Position numbers and translations under genes: made by a program
Origin: UMGS1002 sp045586785
GTDB taxonomy: Bacteria > Bacillota > Clostridia > Oscillospirales > CAG-272
Length of the DNA: 64,000 bases
Direction: 5' to 3'
Assembly: GCA_045586785.1 (NCBI GenBank)
Contig: JAZNBA010000043.1
Location: 1-64,000 of the forward strand
Notes under the pieces: generated by a model
Told to the model about the DNA's origin: nothing
Database searches by the model: none
Seen by the model: the letters and a program-made list of their open reading frames with translations, nothing else
Shown here: positions 54,182-61,742 of the stretch, one piece after another
How positions within the stretch are numbered: position 1 is the first letter of the stretch
Layout of the letters: every line of letters begins with the position of its first letter

Positions 54182-54907
54182 CTATTTCTTACTTTTTTTA
54201 TTGTTTTTTTGTTCTAAACGCTCTAAGCGATCTTTTTGCTTTTTTCGAACATACTCTTCCGTATCACGCACAGCCTGTTCGGTTCTCCGATCCGATTCAT
54301 TTCGAATTTTATTGATAAAACCAAATTTTGATTCGCGGCGCGGCATATCTTCATCACCCTCCGGACAAATATGCATATAACATGAAAAAATAAGTATTGA
54401 GTTTAGAATTATCCATGTTAATTGCAGAAGAAGTGTGGGCAACCCAAAATATTTGGTATATATCTCATTAGTTTTCAATGGACCCATGCCGAGAATATTG
54501 AGAACAAAATACAATATAACAATTGTCGAATTCCGAACAGCTATATTTTTTTGTTTAAAAAGTTCAAGACGCCGCGTTATTAAATAAATTGCTACAAGCA
54601 TCAAAAGATTAAACGCTACGACCAATACAACATTAACTATCGACATGACTCCAGTTACAGAGACTAAGAAATCAGGTAATTTTATCGACAACAAATCTGC
54701 CCCCTGATATATAAAATCATATACTCCGTAACCTGTCAGCAACAAAGCTCCTATCAAAGGATACGTAAACTCCCTGCCGTATTCTCGTATCTTGATCAAT
54801 GCAATTGCCATTAAAGTATAGCCTGCCAAACGTATGATATATCCATAATTAACAAGTGAGACAAAAAATGATAGTACATATCCAATAAAAAGAATTCCAA
54901 ATCCCAT
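54182..54907 (-). CDS. Membrane protein translationally coupled to secA
   Basis: 241 residues. Five or six hydrophobic segments then a highly charged C-terminal tail rich in Arg, Lys and Glu (RTEQAVRDTEEYVRKKQKD ... EQKNNKKSKK). The ATG at 54907 overlaps the secA stop by one base (TAATG) and GGTGGAG lies upstream; a longer frame to 54943 inside secA is rejected. Function unknown. Coupling to SecA and the basic tail might suggest a link to protein export or ribosome contact, but this is speculation. Confidence 0.75.
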   Translation of the reverse strand: MGFGILFIGYVLSFFVSLVNYGYIIRLAGYTLMAIALIKIREYGREFTYPLIGALLLTGYGVYDFIYQGADLLSIKLPDFLVSVTGVMSIVNVVLVVAFNLLMLVAIYLITRRLELFKQKNIAVRNSTIVILYFVLNILGMGPLKTNEIYTKYFGLPTLLLQLTWIILNSILIFSCYMHICPEGDEDMPRRESKFGFINKIRNESDRRTEQAVRDTEEYVRKKQKDRLERLEQKNNKKSKK

Positions 54908-57684
54908 TATTGTTCTCCACCGCCCTGGCCGGCACCACAGCACTTTTTGTATTTTTTACCGCTTCCGCACGGGCAAGGATCATTTCTGCCCGGGGTCTGT
55001 GAGCTTCGTATAGGTTCCGGCCCTGATTTTCTTATAACTCTACGTGATGATGGACTGTTTCCCTCAAAGCCTTCGTTCAAAGGCCTTGCCACCTGCACTC
55101 TTTTTACAGTATTTTCTTGCTGAGCAGGCTGGATGGATAGTATAGTTCTGACGGTTCGCTCACGAATATCAGCTACCATAGCATCAAACATATCAGCGCC
55201 CTGAATACGATATTCTGTAACAGGGTCCCTTTGAGCATATGCCTGGAATCCGACCTGTCCCTTAAGCTCATCCATAGCATCAATGTGCTCCATCCACATC
55301 AAATCTACATTACGCAACAATATTGCCCTTTCGAGCTCGCGCATTTGCGCTTCGCCAAACAGCGCTTCTTTCTCCAAATAAAGTTTTTCGGCCCGTTCGC
55401 AAAGACTATCAGCTATATCGATTGATTTAAGTTTTTGAAGCTCACTTTCACTGTATCTAAAATCGTTTTCATTGCAAAGATAACCCAAATATCCCGAACG
55501 AAGACCGTCCAAATTCCAATCTGCAGCATTTTCTCCTTGAACAAAGCTTGCAACAGTTTCTCGAATAGTTGCCTCTATCATACTGCGTATAGTTTCAGAA
55601 ATATCTTCACCGTCAAGGACAGAACGACGTTGATTATAAATAACTGTACGTTGTTGATTCATAACATCATCGTATGTCAAAACGTGCTTACGGCGTTTAA
55701 AGTTAGATTCCTCTATGCGCTTCTGGGCACTTTCGATTGAATTTGACAAAATCTTTGCATCTATTGGAGTATCATCGTCCAGCCCAAGTCTGTCTACTAC
55801 CGCAAGCATACGTTCGCTACCGAACAAACGCATCAAATCATCTTCAAGTGAAATGAAAAATCTGGATTCTCCGGGGTCACCCTGTCTTCCGGCTCTGCCG
55901 CGAAGCTGATTGTCGATTCGACGGCTTTCATGTCGTTCAGTTCCAAGTATAAATAAACCTCCGGCTTCTCTGACCTTTTCAGCCTCCGGTTCAATTTCAG
56001 CTCTATATTTATTGTTCAGTTCCTTAAATATTCTACGCGCTTCCAAAACCGCCTCATCATCTGTTGAAGATGTTCCGACCGATTGAACAATAAGGTCTTC
56101 CGAAATCCCCTGCTTTCTCATCTCATTCTTGGCCATAAATTCTGGATTTCCGCCTAACATGATATCTGTACCGCGTCCCGCCATGTTTGTAGATATAGTC
56201 ACAGCGCCGTATTTTCCCGCCTGCGCAACTATCTCAGCTTCTTTTTCGTGATACTTTGCATTGAGAACGGTGTGCGGTATTCCATGTTTCTTAAGTTTTA
56301 ATGACAGAGCTTCAGATTTATCAATAGATACTGTTCCTACAAGAACGGGTTGCCCCTTTTCGTGACATTCAATGACTTGGCGAACTATAGCGTCATATTT
56401 ACCTTTTACATTTTTATATACAACATCCGAATGGTCTTTACGTATCATAGGCTTGTTTGTAGGAACCTCAACGACATCAAGACTGTATATTTCTCTGAAC
56501 TCCATATCCTCCGTCAATGCTGTTCCAGTCATGCCTGAGAGCTTACCGTACATTCTGAAATAATTTTGAAATGTAATGGTAGCCAGTGTCTTATTCTCTT
56601 TTTCGATCTTGACGCGTTCTTTGGCCTCAATGGCTTGATGTAATCCGTTGGAATATCTTCTACCGGGCATAAGACGTCCGGTAAATGCATCAACAATAAT
56701 TACTCCTTTATCATTTACAACGTAATCGACATCTCTATGCATAACGCCGTGCGCTTTTATTGCTTGATTGATATGGTGTGATAATTGCGAGTTTTCGGGA
56801 TCAGTATAATTATCTACCCCAAAGTACTGTTCCGCGCGCCGCGCGCCACGCGGAGTCAAAATTGCATTGTTTGCTTTTTCATCCACAATGTAATCGGCAT
56901 CTATATCATCCTGAGATTCTTTTTTATCCAATTCTTTGATGACAAACTTTTTTAAAGTGCGAACGAATGCATCTGCGCGGTCATACATATCAGTAGACGC
57001 TTCTCCCGCGCCGGAAATAATCAAAGGAGTTCTGGCTTCGTCGATCAATATTGAGTCAACCTCATCAACGATTGCAAACGGATGCCCTCTTTGCACCATA
57101 TTCTCTTTATAAACAACCATGTTATCACGCAAATAATCAAAACCATACTCGTTGTTTGTACCGTATGTTATATCTGCTTCATAGGCACGCTTTTTTTCTT
57201 CAGGAGACTGACCGTGCACAACCAGTCCGGTCGTCAACCCCATAAATCCATATACTCGTCCCATTTCCTCACTGTCACGGCGCGCCAAATAATCATTGAC
57301 CGTAACAACATGCACGCCCTCACCTGCCAAAGCATTAAGATATGCAGGAAGCGTTGCAACGAGCGTCTTACCTTCTCCGGTCTTCATTTCAGCGATACGG
57401 CCTTGATGCAATATGATTCCGCCAATAAGCTGAACATAAAACGGGCGTTTACCTAATATACGGTCATCAGCCTCTCTGACAGCCGCAAATGCTTCAGGCA
57501 ATATATCATCCAGTGTCTCGCCGTTTTTAAGACGTTGTTTAAACTGAACTGTCATTCCTGACAATTCTTCGTTGCTCATAGCAGAAAATTTGGGTGCCAG
57601 TTGTTCTATATTGTCGGCAATTTTTCTTAACTTTTTAATCTGTCTTTCACTATATGTTCCAAATATTTTAGACGCTAAACTCAT
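54907..57684 (-). CDS. secA: Preprotein translocase ATPase SecA
   Basis: 925 residues. Walker A EMKTGEGKTLVATLPAYL (GEGKT at 103-107), DEVDSILIDEARTPLIISG, SGMTGTALTE, ATISTNMAGRGTDIMLGG read in part as TNMAGRGTDIMLGG, and the C-terminal zinc-binding SEC-C motif DPCPCGSGKKYKKCC. SecA drives secreted proteins through SecYEG. The start at 57684 follows CGGAGG. Full length, with no sign of being an accessory SecA2. Confidence 0.98.
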   Translation of the reverse strand: MSLASKIFGTYSERQIKKLRKIADNIEQLAPKFSAMSNEELSGMTVQFKQRLKNGETLDDILPEAFAAVREADDRILGKRPFYVQLIGGIILHQGRIAEMKTGEGKTLVATLPAYLNALAGEGVHVVTVNDYLARRDSEEMGRVYGFMGLTTGLVVHGQSPEEKKRAYEADITYGTNNEYGFDYLRDNMVVYKENMVQRGHPFAIVDEVDSILIDEARTPLIISGAGEASTDMYDRADAFVRTLKKFVIKELDKKESQDDIDADYIVDEKANNAILTPRGARRAEQYFGVDNYTDPENSQLSHHINQAIKAHGVMHRDVDYVVNDKGVIIVDAFTGRLMPGRRYSNGLHQAIEAKERVKIEKENKTLATITFQNYFRMYGKLSGMTGTALTEDMEFREIYSLDVVEVPTNKPMIRKDHSDVVYKNVKGKYDAIVRQVIECHEKGQPVLVGTVSIDKSEALSLKLKKHGIPHTVLNAKYHEKEAEIVAQAGKYGAVTISTNMAGRGTDIMLGGNPEFMAKNEMRKQGISEDLIVQSVGTSSTDDEAVLEARRIFKELNNKYRAEIEPEAEKVREAGGLFILGTERHESRRIDNQLRGRAGRQGDPGESRFFISLEDDLMRLFGSERMLAVVDRLGLDDDTPIDAKILSNSIESAQKRIEESNFKRRKHVLTYDDVMNQQRTVIYNQRRSVLDGEDISETIRSMIEATIRETVASFVQGENAADWNLDGLRSGYLGYLCNENDFRYSESELQKLKSIDIADSLCERAEKLYLEKEALFGEAQMRELERAILLRNVDLMWMEHIDAMDELKGQVGFQAYAQRDPVTEYRIQGADMFDAMVADIRERTVRTILSIQPAQQENTVKRVQVARPLNEGFEGNSPSSRRVIRKSGPEPIRSSQTPGRNDPCPCGSGKKYKKCCGAGQGGGEQ

Positions 57685-57715
57685 GTAACATCCTCCGATA
57701 AATATAATTATATTA

Positions 57716-57744
57716 ATTATACTACACTTTCAATTATTTTTCCA
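57716..57744 (-). promoter_or_regulatory. Candidate secA promoter
   Basis: On the minus strand TGGAAA (57739-57744), 17-nt spacer, TATAAT (57716-57721). The -35 is weak. A second TATAAT-like element lies closer to the gene. Confidence 0.42.
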
Positions 57745-57772
57745 TAGTTTTTTATAAAATATTATTTTGTAC

Positions 57773-57801
57773 TTGAAAGAATATATTAAGTTGTGTATAA
57801 T
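57773..57801 (+). promoter_or_regulatory. Promoter of trmL-mnmA
   Basis: TTGAAA (57773-57778), 17-nt spacer, TATAAT (57796-57801), about 29 nt before the ATG at 57830. Confidence 0.78.
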
Positions 57802-57829
57802 ATAATCATAAAAACTATTGGAGATACAT

Positions 57830-58333
57830 ATGAATAACCTTAATATTGTTCTTTTTGAACCTGAAATACCACAAAATACCGGCAATATAGCTCGCACCTG
57901 CGCCGCTGTAGGCGCTTCCTTGCATCTAATACGCCCGCTCGGCTTTGCAATTGACGATAGAAAGTTAAAACGGGCCGGACTTGATTACTGGTATGCTTTG
58001 GACATCCATTATTACGATGGACTTGGTGACTTTTTCTCCAAAGTCTCAGCATCACAAGTGTACTATTTTTCCACAAAAGCGCCTCAAAAATACACAGACG
58101 TGACATATCCATTGCCCATCTACTTAATGTTTGGCAAAGAAACCGCAGGTCTTCCCGAAGCGCTTTTAAAAGAAAACCGAGATCACTGTGTAAGAATTCC
58201 CATGAAGAATGGACTCCGAAGCCTAAATCTCTCGAACTCAGCTGCCATCGCAATATATGAAGTTTTAAGACAAAATGATTTTTTTAACTTGCAAAACGTA
58301 GGCAGCCCCACCACTTTTTCGTGGGAGGATTAA
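57830..58333 (+). CDS. trmL: tRNA (cytidine/uridine-34-2'-O)-methyltransferase TrmL
   Basis: 167 residues, usual for this SPOUT-fold enzyme. NIVLFEPEIPQNTGNIARTC at the N-terminus, LMFGKETAGLP in the middle and RSLNLSNSAAIAIYE at the C-terminus form the knotted SAM-binding site. It methylates the wobble ribose of certain tRNA-Leu species. Start at the ATG at 57830, preceded by TTGGAG. It is 6 nt upstream of mnmA, so two wobble-base modifiers share one operon. Confidence 0.95.
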   Translation: MNNLNIVLFEPEIPQNTGNIARTCAAVGASLHLIRPLGFAIDDRKLKRAGLDYWYALDIHYYDGLGDFFSKVSASQVYYFSTKAPQKYTDVTYPLPIYLMFGKETAGLPEALLKENRDHCVRIPMKNGLRSLNLSNSAAIAIYEVLRQNDFFNLQNVGSPTTFSWED

Positions 58334-58339
58334 CTTAAC

Positions 58340-59401
58340 ATGTCAGAAAAAATACTCGTAGCAATGAGCGGCGGAGTTGATAGCGCTGTCGTTGCTTATC
58401 TGGTAAAGCGAGCAGGTTATGAAACAATTTCCGCCACAATGCGTATAGGTTGCCTTTACAATAACATTTATACAAACTCATGTTGCTCAGATAATGAAAT
58501 TTCAGATGCCAAAAACATGTCCAAACTACTTGGGATCGAACACTATACAGTTGATCTGACAGAGGATTTCAAGAAACACGTGTCAGATAATTTTATAAAC
58601 ACATATCTTAGCGGCGGCACTCCAAACCCTTGCGTAGAATGCAACAAACATATAAAGTTTGGCAAGCTGTTGGATTTCGCGTTAACTAAAGGTGCTGCAA
58701 AAATAGCAACCGGTCATTATGCCGACATAACAAAACAAAATGATCGCTATCTGTTGCAACGTTCAAGTGATATTAAAAAAGACCAGACATATGTACTGTG
58801 GCAACTAACTCAAAAACAATTATCACACATATGGTTTCCGTTGGCAGAATACCAAAAAAATGATGTAAAATCCATTTCAGCAGAGCTTGGATTAATCGCA
58901 ACTCACAAAAAAGAAAGCCAAGATATTTGTTTTATACCCGATGGTCAATATGCGGAGTTTATCGAGAATGCCATCGGAAGAAATGCAGAAAAAGGACACT
59001 TCAAAGATACAAACGGAAATATTATAGGACATCATCGCGGCATAATATACTACACTCCCGGGCAACGAAAAGGGCTCGGAATTTCGTTTGGACAACCAAT
59101 GTACGTAAAATCAAAATGTGCCGAAACTAATACAATAGTATTATGCCAAGAAAAAGAGCTATACACAAAAAAAGTTGTTGCAAATAATATAAATCTTATT
59201 GCTTGTGACACTATTTCTTCTCCTATTCGAGTAACCGCCAAAGTCAGATACTCTCAAAAAGAAGAACCTGCAATATTGTCGCAAAAATCGGGAACCGAGA
59301 TACTGTTGGAGTTTGATAACCCACAGCGAGCAGTTTCCCCGGGACAATCCGTGGTAATGTACGATGGTCCTACCGTAATCGGTGGCGGAATAATAAAATA
59401 A
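58340..59401 (+). CDS. mnmA: tRNA 2-thiouridine(34) synthase MnmA
   Basis: 353 residues. PP-loop SGGVDS (10-15) and the two catalytic cysteines in NPCVEC (C98) and SQDICFI (C197), plus GHYAD and TPGQRKGLG, are standard for MnmA. It transfers sulfur to U34 of tRNAs for Lys, Glu and Gln. The sulfur donor desulfurase is not encoded here. Confidence 0.97.
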   Translation: MSEKILVAMSGGVDSAVVAYLVKRAGYETISATMRIGCLYNNIYTNSCCSDNEISDAKNMSKLLGIEHYTVDLTEDFKKHVSDNFINTYLSGGTPNPCVECNKHIKFGKLLDFALTKGAAKIATGHYADITKQNDRYLLQRSSDIKKDQTYVLWQLTQKQLSHIWFPLAEYQKNDVKSISAELGLIATHKKESQDICFIPDGQYAEFIENAIGRNAEKGHFKDTNGNIIGHHRGIIYYTPGQRKGLGISFGQPMYVKSKCAETNTIVLCQEKELYTKKVVANNINLIACDTISSPIRVTAKVRYSQKEEPAILSQKSGTEILLEFDNPQRAVSPGQSVVMYDGPTVIGGGIIK

Positions 59402-59425
59402 ACCGGAGATTTTTCTCCGGTTTAT
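59398..59425 (+). terminator. Bidirectional terminator between mnmA and the DUF4430-like gene
   Basis: An 11-bp perfect stem ATAAACCGGAG / CTCCGGTTTAT (59398-59408 and 59415-59425) with a 6-nt loop, followed by TTTAT on the plus strand. The convergent gene ends at 59441. Confidence 0.88.
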
Positions 59426-59440
59426 TTTATGTCGATTTAA

Positions 59441-59926
59441 TTATTTCTTCTTTGAGAGATAATACTCGATAACGTCGCCGTCCTTGACAGCATATTCTTC
59501 CATCATGTCAGTGCCGTCTTTGCCGTTGACTCTATACCACCAGAATGATGTGTACAGCGTAACGTCTTCATTGGTGTTGTCATCATGAGAAGTAACTTCT
59601 CCTGCCTCAACGCTACCGATAGCGGAAAGAGTGCCGTATTCATCATAATCTGCAACAGTTTCGTGCTCCATGTCAAGATAATCCTCAATCAAATCAATAA
59701 GATTGGGAGCCTTGCCGCTGTAAGAATAGTTCTCGGTTTCGTAAACAACATTTTCATCAGCATCCAAAACCTTAATAGTTACTGTGAGTTTTACATCAGC
59801 GGCTTCGCTTTCGCCATCTGCAGGAGTGGTTGTGGAATCACCGGAACCATCACTGCCGCAAGAAGCAAATACACATACCAGCATGCAACAAGAAAGAATA
59901 ATTGCTAAAATTTTTGTAAGTTTCAT
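59441..59926 (-). CDS. DUF4430-like lipoprotein
   Basis: 161 residues. Signal peptide with lipobox FASC, a Gly/Ser/Thr linker, then a ~115-residue domain (KLTVTIKVLDADENVVYETE ... TSFWWYRVNGKDGTDMMEEY) that matches the DUF4430/transcobalamin-C-terminal-like fold found in many clostridial surface proteins. The ATG at 59926 starts the signal peptide; GGAGG lies 12 nt upstream, a rather long spacing. Likely a cell-surface ligand-binding protein. Ligand unknown. Confidence 0.75.
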   Translation of the reverse strand: MKLTKILAIILSCCMLVCVFASCGSDGSGDSTTTPADGESEAADVKLTVTIKVLDADENVVYETENYSYSGKAPNLIDLIEDYLDMEHETVADYDEYGTLSAIGSVEAGEVTSHDDNTNEDVTLYTSFWWYRVNGKDGTDMMEEYAVKDGDVIEYYLSKKK

Positions 59927-59961
59927 TTCAAAAAATTGCCTCCAAAGTATTTTGTGGTTAT

Positions 59962-59990
59962 AGTATAACTCAAATTGCACAATTTGTCAA
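59962..59990 (-). promoter_or_regulatory. Promoter of the DUF4430-like lipoprotein gene
   Basis: On the minus strand TTGACA (59985-59990), 17-nt spacer, TATACT (59962-59967). Confidence 0.82.
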
Positions 59991-60072
59991 GGCATTGGAG
60001 CTTTTTTTATGTATATAAAATTGTTTTTAAATTATTTCCCTATTATTTTGTTTTAACAATACCTACAACATT

Positions 60073-61734
60073 ATGCGCATCCGAGAGGGCTTGCAGGTGA
60101 TATTTGCCGAGGTGGGCGAGGGCAAGCTGGGATTCCACGCCAACGTGGGCGAGATCGGGCGCAACCTTATTGTGACCTCCACCAATCTTGATACGCTACG
60201 CGAGACGCTGGCGCATGAGATCGGCCACGAGGTCAGCGGCGCCGAGGGCTTTGACCAAATAAAAAAAGCCGCCCTGAAGGCGACAAAGAAAGAGGATCGT
60301 GACAAATGGGCGGCTATATACCGCGAGAAATTCCCGGATATGAGCCCCGAAAACATCGAAACCGAGGTTGCCATGAAGGCGCTGGGCAGACGCTTAGCTA
60401 CGCCGAGGTTTCTTGACAGATACGCCGAGAACCGCACATTTATGGGCAAGCTGATAGACACGGCAAAGCAAATGCTTGAGTACCTACGCGCCGGCAAGGC
60501 GGGCAGGCTTGAGATCGAGGAGACCGAGAAGCTTATCCGGATGATGGATGAGGCGCTTATTAAGGGCGAGGTGTCCCAAAATGAGGGAAAAGGCGAAAGT
60601 GGGACAACTGGCACGGGCAATGTAACCTCAATACCTATAAAACGATACGACTTATATCCGTATGATATGCAAACCGTGATTAAGGAGTATATTAATTCTG
60701 TCGATGACGGCTTGGTTAATTTCAGAAATGATGCGATGAATGAAACAAATAAAAAGCGATTGGAGTTTATGCATCACGATTTCGCGAACAATCTTCCTGA
60801 AAATGTAATAAATGACATAAATCAAATTGTAGGCTTCGATGTCTCTGATTTTGGGATCGCGATAAACGGAGAGGGCGTGCGCCATATAGATAGAATGCAC
60901 GGAAAAAACGGCAAACACGACCATTCAATGCAAGAGGAAAAGGATGTTGCGAGAATGCAATATGTTATTTCTAACGCTGACAAAGCAGAAGTTACTATAA
61001 ATAGTTCCAATGAAATTGTAAAAGACCACCAATACAGGAATTCAGACAACACCGAGTCAAGCGTTGTGTCTATTACTAAAAAAATCAACGGAACTTATTA
61101 TGTTGTTTGTGTCGTTCCCGATTCCAAAGCAAAAATAATGCGGGTAAAAAGCGCTTACATATCAAAAAAAGAAGTCAATCAAGAGTTTGATGCATTGAAT
61201 GCCCCAAACGCAACGCCCGAAACGAACCTTGATATAACTTCTACTAATAGTATACCACAATCCGGCAAAAAGTCAACACCTTCGGCGAAAAAATCTTACA
61301 ATATCGATACCGATGCCGCAGATCAGGCGGCGCGGGAGGCGGCGGAGGTGGAAAATGCCGCAGATCAGCGCGAAAAAGATCTTCGTCGGCGCGAGCAAAA
61401 GGCGGCAAAAGCCGAGCGTGACGCCGAGATCAAGCGCATTGAGACCCGCGCTCGTGACTATAATGCGTACTACTACAAGTACGAGGACATCAAGGCACTG
61501 ATCGACACCATCAACAAAGAAGCCAAGCTTGGCTTTACCGACGTTTCGGACGCGGCGTTCGCGGCGTTCTCTCAGCTTAACGCTTTTCGCGCGAATGTTG
61601 CCACTGCCGAATATCGCAAAAGCTTCCTTGAAACTACCACCGAGTCTCTTATTGAGGCTGCTGACGCTCAGGCAGGGCGCGAGCTGAGGCTATTCCCAAT
61701 GCTCTGCCCTGCATCCGCTGTTAAATTGAGTTGA
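60073..61734 (+). pseudogene. Fragment of a phage/ICE polyvalent protein (zincin and PBECR-like nuclease)
   Basis: 553 codons, open but without a ribosome binding site, promoter or natural start. Residues ~1-165 contain a metalloprotease-type AHEIGHE (HExxH at 48-52) and are GC-rich. Residues ~250-366 resemble the Barnase-EndoU-colicin-like nucleases of phage polyvalent proteins (GEGVRHIDRMHGKNG, then a VVSITKKINGTYYVVCVV strand pair). The tail (about 410-553) is a charged coiled coil. The parts differ in base composition from each other and from the neighbouring genes. It is best seen as a piece of a much larger mobile-element protein; an assembly chimera is possible. Confidence 0.65.
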
Positions 61735-61742
61735 CCCTCTCG
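60082..61742. mobile_element. Putative inserted island bounded by 8-bp inverted repeats
   Basis: CGAGAGGG (60082-60089) and its complement CCCTCTCG (61735-61742) lie where the composition changes from AT-rich native sequence to the GC-richer fragment. The island contains only the polyvalent-protein fragment. Eight bases could match by chance, no target duplication was found and no transposase or integrase is present. Confidence 0.35.
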
